Source: Chloroflexota bacterium (GTDB taxonomy: Bacteria > Chloroflexota > Limnocylindria > QHBO01). From it: DNA of 10,276 bases. The translations under genes were made by a program, and so were the position numbers. The notes under the pieces were generated by a model, which had not been told where the DNA came from, made no database searches, and saw nothing but the letters and a program-made list of their open reading frames with translations. The stretch is taken from the NCBI GenBank assembly GCA_005879815.1, contig VBKA01000036.1:1-10276 (forward strand). The letters are read 5' to 3'. Numbering within the stretch: position 1 is the stretch's first letter; each line of letters starts with the position of its first letter. Below are positions 1-6,202 of this stretch, piece after piece.

Positions 1-384
1 GACGGAGCGGCCGAGCCACTGCCACCCGTGCGGCTCGTCGACTTTCACTGCGAGATCACCAGCGAGAAGAACGCGATGGGCTGGTACCTGGACGGTCGGG
101 TCAGCGCGGTGGTCGGTACCCATACCCACGTCCCAACCGCGGACGCCAGGCTCCTGCCGCGCGGCACCGCCTACGTCAGCGACCTGGGCATGACCGGCCC
201 GCGCGATTCGATCATCGGGTTCAGCGTAGAGACGGTGTTGCCCCGATTCCTGCGACATCTGCCAACGCGACTCGAGGTGGGGGAGGGGCCGGTGATGCTC
301 AACGCCGTGGTAGTCGAGGCGTACCGCACCAGCGGTCGAGCGACCTCGATTCAGCAGGTCCAGCGCCTCGTGGAGGTCGACTAG
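1..384 (+). CDS. ymdB: YmdB-family metallophosphoesterase, C-terminal fragment
   Basis: The reading frame is open from the first base, so this is the last 127 or so residues of a longer protein; full-length relatives are roughly 260 residues. A GTG at 28 is only an internal codon. Visible family signatures are the DFHCEITSEK stretch and, after the WYLDGRVSAVV segment, GTHTH, which carry the late metal-binding and catalytic histidines of YmdB (TIGR00282-type) phosphoesterases; GTAYVSDLGMTGP follows as expected. YmdB acts in the cytosol on 2',3'-cyclic nucleotides and affects global gene expression and biofilm formation in Bacillus. The N-terminal metal ligands lie outside the window. It stops 4 nt before miaA, so the two are probably co-transcribed. 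In Firmicutes the gene usually follows rny (RNase Y), which may lie just upstream. Confidence 0.9.
   Translation, partial: DGAAEPLPPVRLVDFHCEITSEKNAMGWYLDGRVSAVVGTHTHVPTADARLLPRGTAYVSDLGMTGPRDSIIGFSVETVLPRFLRHLPTRLEVGEGPVMLNAVVVEAYRTSGRATSIQQVQRLVEVD
372..377 (+). promoter_or_regulatory. Shine-Dalgarno sequence of miaA
   Basis: GGAGGT lies inside the last codons of the YmdB gene and ends 11 nt before the ATG at 389. It is the clearest Shine-Dalgarno match next to a start in this window. It supports the ATG at 389 over the in-frame GTG at 413. Confidence 0.6.
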
Positions 385-388
385 ACCG

Positions 389-1375
389 ATGGCGCCGGCC
401 GCTGGCCGGCGTGTGCCAGGCCGCAGCAGTGCCGGCCGAAGCGACCCGGCGGCGCCCCCGATCGCGGCCATCCTGGGACCGACGGCCTCCGGCAAGTCGG
501 AGCTGGCGATGGCCATCGCGACGCGGCTGCCGATCGAGATCCTGGTCGCCGATTCACGCCAGCTCTTCCGCGGGTTGTCGATCGGGACCGCCAAGCCAAG
601 TGCCGCCGATCGCCGTGCGGTGCCGCACCACCTGCTGGATCTGGCCGACCCCGACGAACCGTTCACGGTCGCCGACTGGCTGGCCCAGGCGCGGCCGCTG
701 GTCGACGAGATCGCGGGACGCGGCCGGATCCCGTTGGTGGTGGGAGGGACAGGCCTGTACGTGTCGGCGCTGGTGGATGGCTATGACTTCGCCTCGCAGC
801 CGTGGTCACCGGAGATTCGAGAGCGGCTGGCGGCCGAGGTCGAGACAGAGGGGTTGGCGACTCTCGCCGAACGACTGGCCCGGATCGATCCGAAGGCTGC
901 CGAACGGACGGACCTCCGCAACCCGCGCCGTGTGCTGCGGGCGCTCGAGCGGGCAGAATCGGCTGGGCGAACGCAACTGCCGCGCTCCACGCCCTACCCG
1001 GGCCGGCTGGCGCTGATCGGCATCAGCCGGCCTCGGCCCGAGCTCTCTCGGCGCATCCATCTCCGCACGGCCTCGCTCTTCGACGCGGGCCTGCTCACTG
1101 AGGTGCAGGCGCTGCTGGCCGCCGGATATTCCTCGGACAGCGCCGCGCTGAGGAGCCACGGCTACGCGGAAGCCGTGCGACACCTGGCCGGAACCCTGAC
1201 CCTGGATGAGGCGGTGGCGAGCACCGCGCGCCGGACCCGGCAGTACGCCAAGCGCCAGCTCACCTGGTTCCGCCGCGATCCGCGCATCGTGTGGGTCGCC
1301 GCCGGCGACCGACCCGCGTCCGACCCGCAGATCGTCGAGCAGGCGCGGCAGCTGCTTGTACGCTTGATCGCCTAG
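389..1375 (+). CDS. miaA: tRNA dimethylallyltransferase MiaA
   Basis: MiaA transfers a dimethylallyl group from DMAPP to N6 of A37 in tRNAs that read codons beginning with U. This is the first step towards ms2i6A. The 328-residue product shows the family signatures in order: P-loop GPTASGKS (residues 30-37), ADSRQ with the catalytic Asp (D55) followed by GLSIGTAKP, VPHHLLDLADP, VVGGTGLYVSALV, DLRNPRRVLRALE, and the C-terminal TRQYAKRQLTWFRRDPRIVW. The protein carries about 24 extra residues before the first strand, rich in Arg, Ala and Pro; starting at the GTG at 413 would shorten this tail, but the Shine-Dalgarno favours 389. It follows the YmdB gene after 4 nt. Its stop is 10 nt from the stop of the convergent GGDEF-EAL gene, with no clear terminator between. 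Identification is secure. Confidence 0.96.
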   Translation: MAPAAGRRVPGRSSAGRSDPAAPPIAAILGPTASGKSELAMAIATRLPIEILVADSRQLFRGLSIGTAKPSAADRRAVPHHLLDLADPDEPFTVADWLAQARPLVDEIAGRGRIPLVVGGTGLYVSALVDGYDFASQPWSPEIRERLAAEVETEGLATLAERLARIDPKAAERTDLRNPRRVLRALERAESAGRTQLPRSTPYPGRLALIGISRPRPELSRRIHLRTASLFDAGLLTEVQALLAAGYSSDSAALRSHGYAEAVRHLAGTLTLDEAVASTARRTRQYAKRQLTWFRRDPRIVWVAAGDRPASDPQIVEQARQLLVRLIA

Positions 1376-1385
1376 CTCGAGCGGC

Positions 1386-3017
1386 TCAGCTTCCGCTGGC
1401 GACCGGCGTCGGCAGCCCAATCGACTGTCGCCAATCGGCCATCGGCTGGGCGACGGCGTCGGCGTTCACCCCGTACCCGCCGAATTCGAGCGAGGGCTGC
1501 TCGGGAAGGTCGCCCGGCCGTCCGAAGAAGAAGCCCTGCCCGGCACGAACGCCGAGGCTCGCCAGCTGTGCCACCTGCTCCTGGTGCTCGACTCCCTCGC
1601 CCACCACCAGGGCCCCGGTCTGTGCGGCGAACGAGACCACCGACCCGACCACGGCCGAGGACGGTGCTCCAGGGGCGCTGCGCTGTACGAGGCTGAGATC
1701 GACCTTCACGACGTCGAAGCGCAGCTCGGAGAGCAGGCGCAACCCGGCGTTGCCGACGCCCAGGTCGTCGGCCGCCAGGCCGATGCCCGCGCGCTGGCAG
1801 GTCTCCAGCTTTGCGCGAGCCTGCGCCACATCGGCCATCGGCTCGCGCTCGGTCAGCTCCAGCACCAGGCGATTGGCAGGGAATCCGTGGCGGGCCAGGA
1901 TGCTGAGCAGGCCCGCCGTCGTGAATTCGGGCGACTCGACCGTGCCAGGCGAGATATTCACGCTCAGGAACAGCTGATTGGGCAGGTTGCGCGCCCCCGC
2001 AACGATCGTCTCGATGCAGGTCATATCCAGCGCAACCAGGTGCCCGCTGGCGGCGGCCGCGCTGAAGAGCGCCATCGGATCGGCAAACGGGGCTGGCGAG
2101 ACAGGCCGAATGAGGCCTTCGTAGCCGAGCACCGTGAAGCTGCCCAGCTCGACGATCGGCTGGTAGACAGGGCGCAGCTGTCCTCGAGCGATCACCTCGG
2201 CGATGGCCGCGGCGGATCCGGGACCCGCGCCCGACTCGATGGCCACCTCGCTCGCGTCGAAGACGATCACGTCGGTCCGGCCGGCGTGCTTGGCGGCATA
2301 GAGGGCCGCGTCGGCCTGTGCATAGAGCTGGCTGCGCGTCAGCGCGGTGTCGGGCATGGCCGACACGCCGGCCGAGAAGGAAACAGGACGACGGCCCTGT
2401 TCTGGGAGTGGCGGCTGCAGCGCACCCGCCAGCAGCCGGCGCGCGACGATGCGGGCTGACTCGGCATCGGTGTGGGGGAGCAGGATGGCGAATTCGTCGC
2501 CGCCGATCCGGAAGGGAAGATCGACCCGACGCACCGTGGCCTGTACCAGCCGACCAAAGTCGGCCAGGGTGCGGTCTCCCTGGGCATGACCGCTCTTGTC
2601 ATTGACGGCCTTGAATTCGTCGAGGTCGAGCAGGACCAGGGCGACCGGGACGCTATAGCGCTGCGCGTGCTCCACCTGGCGGTCGAGCTCCTCCTGGAAG
2701 GCCCGATGGTTGCCGAGTCCGGTGAGCGGATCCAGGAGCGCCTCGGCCACCGCGGCCTCGTAGCGCCCCTCGAGCTCGGCGCGCGACGCGATGAGCGGCG
2801 CGACGATGGTGGACTGCAGGATCAGGCCGACCGACACCACGGCCAGCACGGTGGCGATCCCGGCCTGCAGCATCAGATCGTGAAGGACGACCCCCAGGCC
2901 AAGGTAGGCCACGGCGGCGGCTGAGCCGCTGGCCGCGAGGGCCACCACGAAGCGTCCCGCGAGTCCGCGAAGGGGCTCGCCGGCGCTGCGTGGTCGCGCC
3001 TGGGTCGCGTCGGACAT
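1386..3017 (-). CDS. Membrane-bound GGDEF-EAL cyclic-di-GMP enzyme
   Basis: A hybrid diguanylate cyclase/c-di-GMP phosphodiesterase of 543 residues. Two predicted membrane helices (about 23-45 and 52-76) anchor it; there is no PAS, GAF or other sensor domain. The GGDEF domain starts at DPLTGLGNH (about 96) and has an intact GGDEF (172-176) with an RxxD inhibitory site (163-166), so it should be catalytically competent and product-inhibited. The EAL domain has EGL in place of EAL (E300, still ExLxR) and keeps the expected Asn (354), Glu (387), Asp pair (417-418), Lys (438), Glu (474) and Gln (494). Loop 6 after the Asp pair is altered to DDLGVGNAGL. Both activities look possible; the net direction cannot be told. 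I chose the ATG at 3017; an in-frame GTG at 3059 would add 14 residues but lacks a ribosome site. The gene opposes its neighbours miaA and hflX, which are normally adjacent, so it may be a later insertion. Confidence 0.92.
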   Translation of the reverse strand: MSDATQARPRSAGEPLRGLAGRFVVALAASGSAAAVAYLGLGVVLHDLMLQAGIATVLAVVSVGLILQSTIVAPLIASRAELEGRYEAAVAEALLDPLTGLGNHRAFQEELDRQVEHAQRYSVPVALVLLDLDEFKAVNDKSGHAQGDRTLADFGRLVQATVRRVDLPFRIGGDEFAILLPHTDAESARIVARRLLAGALQPPLPEQGRRPVSFSAGVSAMPDTALTRSQLYAQADAALYAAKHAGRTDVIVFDASEVAIESGAGPGSAAAIAEVIARGQLRPVYQPIVELGSFTVLGYEGLIRPVSPAPFADPMALFSAAAASGHLVALDMTCIETIVAGARNLPNQLFLSVNISPGTVESPEFTTAGLLSILARHGFPANRLVLELTEREPMADVAQARAKLETCQRAGIGLAADDLGVGNAGLRLLSELRFDVVKVDLSLVQRSAPGAPSSAVVGSVVSFAAQTGALVVGEGVEHQEQVAQLASLGVRAGQGFFFGRPGDLPEQPSLEFGGYGVNADAVAQPMADWRQSIGLPTPVASGS

Positions 3018-3055
3018 TGCCGCTTTCTGGTACCCCCTGGACGAGCACAGGTATC

Positions 3056-3077
3056 GCACAGCGCGGTGCGCTCGTGC
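3056..3077. repeat. Inverted repeat, upstream of GGDEF-EAL gene
   Basis: The arms GCAC-AGCGC and GCGCT-C-GTGC face each other across a 3-nt loop (GGT), giving nine pairs with one bulged C. It lies 39-60 nt upstream of the preferred GGDEF-EAL start, in the intergenic region shared with hflX. It could be an operator or a leader hairpin. In GC-rich DNA chance hairpins are common, so confidence is low. Confidence 0.3.
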
Positions 3078-3110
3078 ACTAGGCAGAAAGTACGGGTGCC
3101 ATGCCAGCCG

Positions 3111-3144
3111 GATTGAGCGTCGCGGCCGCCGGCCACGCTCAATC
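3111..3144. repeat. 10-bp perfect inverted repeat upstream of hflX
   Basis: GATTGAGCGT (3111-3120) and ACGCTCAATC (3135-3144) are exact reverse complements. The 14-nt spacer itself contains GGCC-GCC-GGCC, which can extend the hairpin. No T-tract follows on either strand, so an intrinsic terminator is unlikely. The repeat ends 3 nt before a -10-like TACCAT and 19 nt before the hflX start, a position typical of an operator over a promoter. Confidence 0.5.
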
Positions 3145-3147
3145 GGC

Positions 3148-3153
3148 TACCAT
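3148..3153 (+). promoter_or_regulatory. Possible -10 element of hflX
   Basis: TACCAT ends 10 nt before the hflX ATG (3164). With usual -10 to +1 spacing, transcription would start around 3160, leaving a leader of only a few bases. That fits the absence of a good Shine-Dalgarno. No convincing -35 hexamer is seen at 17 nt; the inverted repeat occupies that space. Confidence 0.3.
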
Positions 3154-3163
3154 CAGGCGCCGA

Positions 3164-4474
3164 ATGCCCGATCGCAACCGCATCATCGACCTCACCATTC
3201 CGGAGGAGCGCGCGTTCCTCATCGGCCTCGACGGCCGGAATCGCGGCTGGCCGGTGGCCCGCTCGCTGGCGGAGCTCGCGGCGCTGACCGAGACGGCGGG
3301 CGCCACCGTGGTCGGCACCGCCTTTCAGCGCCGACCGGAGCCAGATCCGTTGTGGTATTTCGGCAAGGGCCGCGCCGCTGAGCTTGTCGATGAGAAGAGC
3401 GCGAGCCAGTTCAACGTGCTGATCGTCGACGACGAGATCACCCCCACCCAGCAGCGTTCACTCGAACGACTGCTCGTCTGCAAGGTGCTCGCCCGCTCGG
3501 CGCTGATCATCGACATCTTCGCCCGGCACGCCCGGACCCACGAAGGGAGGCTGCAGGTCGAGCTGGCTCAGCTGGAGTACTACCTGCCGCGCCTGACGCG
3601 GATGTGGACCCATCTCTCACGGACCGGCGGCGGGATCGGCACTCGGGGACCCGGCGAGACCCAGCTCGAGACGGACCGACGAGTGATCCGGGAGAAGATC
3701 AAGAAGGTGCGCGGCCAGCTCGACGACGTGAAGCGCCAGCGCGCGACTGCGGCCCGCCAGCGAGTGCGCAGCGAGGTGGCCACAGTCGCCCTGGTGGGGT
3801 ACACCAACGCGGGCAAAAGCACGCTCCTCAACCGCCTGGCAGATGCGGATGTGTTCGTGGCCGACATGCTCTTCGCCACGCTCGATCCCACCTCGCGCCA
3901 GGTCACGCTGCCGACTGGACAGCGCGTCGTGGTGACCGATACGGTGGGGTTCATCAACAAGCTGCCGCACGACCTGGTCGACGCGTTCAGGGCAACGCTC
4001 GAGGAGGTTCTGCGCGCCGACCTGTTGCTCGAGGTCGTCGATGCGTCCGATCCGGACTTCATGCGCCAGGAGTCCGCGGTGCAACTCGTGCTCGATGAGC
4101 TCGGCGCCGGAGACAAGCCACGCATCACCGTCTTCAACAAGATCGACCTACTCGAGCCGCATCTGCCCGCGGCGGAGATGCCGGGCAGCGAGCAGGCGGT
4201 CTTCGCCAGCGCCGCAAGGGGGGAGGGGATCGAGACTCTCCTGTCGCGGATGGCCGATGCCCTCCGGGCGCGAATGGTGCAGGTCGACGCGGTGGTGCCG
4301 TACGAGCGCGGCGAGCTGGTCGCCCGCGCCCGTTCGACCGGCGCCGTCCAGGAGCGCTACACCAGGCGCGGTGTGCGGATCCGCGGTCACCTGCCCGATG
4401 CCATCGCGGCCGAGGTGGCGGCCGCTGCACAGCCCGCGCAGAACGGCCGCAGCCGCCCACCGCCAGCCGGCTAG
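3164..4474 (+). CDS. hflX: Ribosome-associated GTPase HflX
   Basis: HflX is a translational GTPase that binds the 50S subunit and splits or rescues stalled ribosomes under stress. The 436-residue product has the HflX N-terminal domain with the glycine-rich FGKGRAAEL segment, then LVDDEITPTQQRSLE, then the HARTHEGRLQVELAQLEYYLPRL helix, the GGGIGTRGPGETQLETDRR motif with a basic coiled coil, and a G domain: GYTNAGKST (212-220), FATLDPT, DTVGF (259-263), NKID (325-328) and a G5 SA before ARGEG. I chose the ATG at 3164 because MPDRNRIIDLTIPEERAFLIG matches the usual start; an in-frame ATG at 3101 would translate through the inverted repeat and add 21 atypical residues. It is divergent from the GGDEF-EAL gene and followed after 6 nt by a methyltransferase gene, so the pair probably forms an operon acting on the ribosome or tRNA. 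Confidence 0.95.
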   Translation: MPDRNRIIDLTIPEERAFLIGLDGRNRGWPVARSLAELAALTETAGATVVGTAFQRRPEPDPLWYFGKGRAAELVDEKSASQFNVLIVDDEITPTQQRSLERLLVCKVLARSALIIDIFARHARTHEGRLQVELAQLEYYLPRLTRMWTHLSRTGGGIGTRGPGETQLETDRRVIREKIKKVRGQLDDVKRQRATAARQRVRSEVATVALVGYTNAGKSTLLNRLADADVFVADMLFATLDPTSRQVTLPTGQRVVVTDTVGFINKLPHDLVDAFRATLEEVLRADLLLEVVDASDPDFMRQESAVQLVLDELGAGDKPRITVFNKIDLLEPHLPAAEMPGSEQAVFASAARGEGIETLLSRMADALRARMVQVDAVVPYERGELVARARSTGAVQERYTRRGVRIRGHLPDAIAAEVAAAAQPAQNGRSRPPPAG

Positions 4475-4480
4475 CACCAC

Positions 4481-5269
4481 GTGAAGCGGCAGGTCCCGCC
4501 GCCGGGCGATGCGTCGGTGGTCCTGGAGGGGCGCGTCTCGATCGAGGCTGCGCTGGCAGGCGGGGTGCGGACAGTGCACGAGATCCTCGCCGTGGCACCC
4601 GGCGACCGACGCCTCAGCTTCCTGCGCCGCACGGCGGCCAATCACCAGGTTCCGATCCGTCCCGTGACGCCCGGCGATCTGCGACAGCTCGTGAGCGGCA
4701 CGACCCACGGCGGTGTCGTGGCGCTGGCCGGCGAACGCAGCTACCTCACTCTAACGCAGCTCCTGGCGCAGGTCGGTCGCGTGCCGCTGCTGGTGATGCT
4801 CGACGGCATCGAGGATCCGTACAACCTCGGGCAGGCGATCCGGGCGGTGTATGCCGCGGGGGCGGACGGCCTGATCGTCCGCACGCGGAGCTGGGAGCGA
4901 GCGGCGGGGATCGTGGCGCGTGCGTCGGCGGGTGCATCGGAGCTGCTGCCGACGGCTGAGGTGACCAGTCCGGAGGAAGCCGCCGAGCAATGTCGCGCAG
5001 CGGGACTCACCGTGGCGTCCGGGACGACCCGCAGCGACGCGACGTTCGTGCACGAGGCCAACCTGGCCGTTCCCTTGCTGCTGCTGGTGGGTGGCGAACG
5101 GCGCGGCGTGACGCGCTCATTCACCGACAGCGCCGACCTCCTCCTGCGCATCCCGTACGGCCGCCGGGGCGCCCACGCCCTCGGAGCCGCCACATCTGCG
5201 GCGCTGCTGGCATTCGAGGTGCTTCGCCAGCGGCGGGCGGCCGGGATCGAGGCTCGGAACGAGGCCTAG
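4481..5269 (+). CDS. TrmH/SpoU-family RNA 2'-O-methyltransferase
   Basis: A SAM-dependent SPOUT-fold methyltransferase of 262 residues, expected to methylate a ribose 2'-OH in 23S rRNA or tRNA. Residues 1-95 or so form the small substrate-binding domain (LEGRVSIEAAL, TTHGGVVAL). The catalytic domain has motif 1 DGIEDPYNLGQAIR (N115 and R121 kept), motif 2 LLVGGERRGV (about 203-210), and a third region IPYGRRGAHALGAATSAALLAFE. In RlmB and TrmH the third motif normally reads like SLNVSVA; here the Asn is absent (LGAATSA, 234-240). The DPYN, SAGASEL and YGRR features resemble a clade of unassigned Firmicutes TrmH-like proteins as I remember them, so I do not assign rlmB. The GTG start lies 6 nt after hflX and lacks a clear Shine-Dalgarno. 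Its stop codon overlaps that of the convergent small membrane gene. Confidence 0.88.
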   Translation: MKRQVPPPGDASVVLEGRVSIEAALAGGVRTVHEILAVAPGDRRLSFLRRTAANHQVPIRPVTPGDLRQLVSGTTHGGVVALAGERSYLTLTQLLAQVGRVPLLVMLDGIEDPYNLGQAIRAVYAAGADGLIVRTRSWERAAGIVARASAGASELLPTAEVTSPEEAAEQCRAAGLTVASGTTRSDATFVHEANLAVPLLLLVGGERRGVTRSFTDSADLLLRIPYGRRGAHALGAATSAALLAFEVLRQRRAAGIEARNEA

Positions 5270-5502
5270 ACGCGACGCTCGGTCACGATGGCGACGGGGC
5301 CTCGCGACGGCTGGCCGCGGCGCGCAAGGAGCCTGCGCACGGTCAATCCCACGAGCAGATACGCGGCGGACAGGATCACCAGCGACCCGTAGGCGCTCAT
5401 CAGGCGCTCGACTTCACCGCCAAGGCGTCCGGCGATCACCACGAATAGCCCGAACGCCAAGCCGGCCAAGCCGATGGCGCCAAGGAATCGATCGCGCTCC
5501 AT
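5266..5502 (-). CDS. Small two-helix membrane protein, unknown function
   Basis: A 78-residue protein with two predicted membrane helices (about 7-27 and 38-60) separated by a short loop, and a basic tail (RRLLARRGQ) that should lie in the cytoplasm. I do not recognise a family. Coding status is supported by the hydrophobic pattern, by the TANNNT hexamer placed 6 nt before its ATG, and by the exact tail-to-tail meeting with the methyltransferase: both stop codons fall within a single CTAG at 5266-5269. No role can be inferred from the neighbours. Confidence 0.68.
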   Translation of the reverse strand: MERDRFLGAIGLAGLAFGLFVVIAGRLGGEVERLMSAYGSLVILSAAYLLVGLTVRRLLARRGQPSRGPVAIVTERRV

Positions 5503-5508
5503 GCCGCG

Positions 5509-5514
5509 AGCCTA
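5509..5514 (-). promoter_or_regulatory. Possible -10 element, small membrane gene
   Basis: On the - strand TAGGCT is followed by exactly 6 nt (CGCGGC) and then the ATG at 5502. This is the spacing expected when transcription starts on the first base of the start codon (leaderless mRNA). No good -35 match is seen. Confidence 0.3.
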
Positions 5515-5604
5515 GCCGCGCGCGAGGTCGACCGATGCAGCCCATTGGTCAGGTCCGAGCCTGGTACCGAGGCCGCGGAGCTCCAGCTTCTCGACCGTTG
5601 TAGG

Positions 5605-5632
5605 ACTTCCGCAAATGGAAGTTATGTTGCGT
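5605..5632 (+). other. dif: Candidate dif-like XerC/XerD recombination site
   Basis: The 28 bp divide as an 11-bp arm ACTTCCGCAAA, a 6-bp centre TGGAAG and an 11-bp arm TTATGTTGCGT. The right arm begins with TTATGTT, the most conserved part of bacterial XerD-binding arms. The left arm begins with ACTTCC, as in the Bacillus subtilis dif that I recall, and has CGCAAA against CGCATAA in Escherichia coli. By eye it matches the remembered E. coli dif at 18 of 28 positions and the B. subtilis dif at 17. It is about 43% GC, far below its surroundings. Most genes on both sides point towards it, as expected at a replication terminus where XerCD resolves chromosome dimers. A 6-bp hairpin (ACTTCC/GGAAGT) overlaps the left arm and centre and is the main alternative reading. 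A XerCD-type integration site is also possible, though no integrase is present. Confidence 0.5.
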
Positions 5633-5658
5633 AGTTGGGTTGACGACGGCCACGGGCA

Positions 5659-6141
5659 TCACTCGCGCAGAGAGGCCTCGATCTCATCGAGATGCTCGGC
5701 GCGGTGAGCCGCGCGCACCGGGTTCAGCGGGCTCGACGGGTCTGTGGGCCAAGTCCGGCGCACGAGGTCCGGGGACAACGATGCCATGCGCTGGTCCGTC
5801 TGCTCGGCGACACGCAGCGCCAGCTCCGCCGCCCGACGCGGCGCGATGGCGTGGATCAGCGGCCGGTTGGCGTCGTTGATCCAGTCCACGTCTTCCGGCT
5901 CCTCGTCGGATGGCGTGAATGGAGCGCCCCGCGAGAGCTTCTCTGCCAGGAACAGCGCGCGGCCGTCCCAGAAGGCGACGTGTCCCAGAACGCCGGCCAC
6001 CGTCCAGCTCTCGTTGACCAGACGTGTCAGCCCCTCGTCGTCCAGCCGCTCGACGATGGCACGCATTCGCTCCAGCTCCACGTGGTTGCGTTCGACGAAA
6101 TCCGGAAGGGAAGGCGGCGGCGCGGGCGGCGAGTTCGTCAC
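5659..6141 (-). CDS. DinB-family (DinB/MDMPI-fold) protein
   Basis: A 160-residue four-helix-bundle protein of the DinB/YfiT superfamily, which includes metal-dependent thiol transferases and many uncharacterised members. Signs are the N-terminal helix LPDFVERNHVELERMRAIVERL, the SWTVAGVLGHVAFWDGRALFL segment with H54, and a C-terminal HRAEH (H146 and H150). Together these supply the usual three histidine metal ligands. The middle part, EEPEDVDWINDANRP, also resembles family members. The substrate cannot be told; mycothiol- or bacillithiol-dependent transfer is a family possibility only. The GTG at 6141 is preferred because a TATCCT hexamer lies exactly 6 nt before it and there is no Shine-Dalgarno. 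It is the last gene of the leftward block, directly before the dif-like site. Confidence 0.82.
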   Translation of the reverse strand: MTNSPPAPPPSLPDFVERNHVELERMRAIVERLDDEGLTRLVNESWTVAGVLGHVAFWDGRALFLAEKLSRGAPFTPSDEEPEDVDWINDANRPLIHAIAPRRAAELALRVAEQTDQRMASLSPDLVRRTWPTDPSSPLNPVRAAHRAEHLDEIEASLRE

Positions 6142-6147
6142 GCGTTG

Positions 6148-6153
6148 AGGATA
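6148..6153 (-). promoter_or_regulatory. Possible -10 element, DinB-family gene
   Basis: On the - strand TATCCT is followed by CAACGC and then the GTG start at 6141. The 6-nt spacing would put transcription start at the start codon (leaderless). The -35 region is not convincing. Confidence 0.35.
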
Positions 6154-6202
6154 GTCGCCGGATCAGTCGGTCGACGCCTTCCTGCAGACGCCAGGCGCCG
6201 GG

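Larger units (their letters stand above)
5503..5658. other. Gene-free strip at the switch of gene direction
   Basis: This is the longest stretch without a gene in the window (156 nt). It lies between the small membrane gene and the DinB-family gene. The left 100 nt is GC-rich with nothing I can name; the right part is less GC-rich and holds the dif-like sequence at 5605-5632. No tRNA or T-tract terminator is visible. Confidence 0.6.

Noticed and set aside
1376..1400. Weak AGCGG/CCGCT hairpin between miaA and the GGDEF-EAL gene as a bidirectional terminator
   Set aside because: Five pairs with an 8-nt loop, no T-tract, and partly inside the GGDEF-EAL coding end; expected by chance at this GC content.
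1584..2459. + strand open frame of 291 residues opposite the GGDEF-EAL gene
   Set aside because: Shadow of a gene with all catalytic motifs in place; the composition is not protein-like.
3101..3163. ATG at 3101 as the hflX start
   Set aside because: It would translate through the inverted repeat and add 21 residues unlike HflX N-termini; the ATG at 3164 begins the familiar sequence.
5503..5604. tRNA or small RNA gene in the gene-free strip
   Set aside because: No cloverleaf, no T-loop GTTCRA-type sequence and no convincing stem-loop with a terminator.
5605..5622. ACTTCC/GGAAGT hairpin as an intrinsic terminator
   Set aside because: The stem is only 6 bp with a 6-nt loop, is not GC-rich and has no T-tract on either side. 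The dif-like reading explains more of the sequence.
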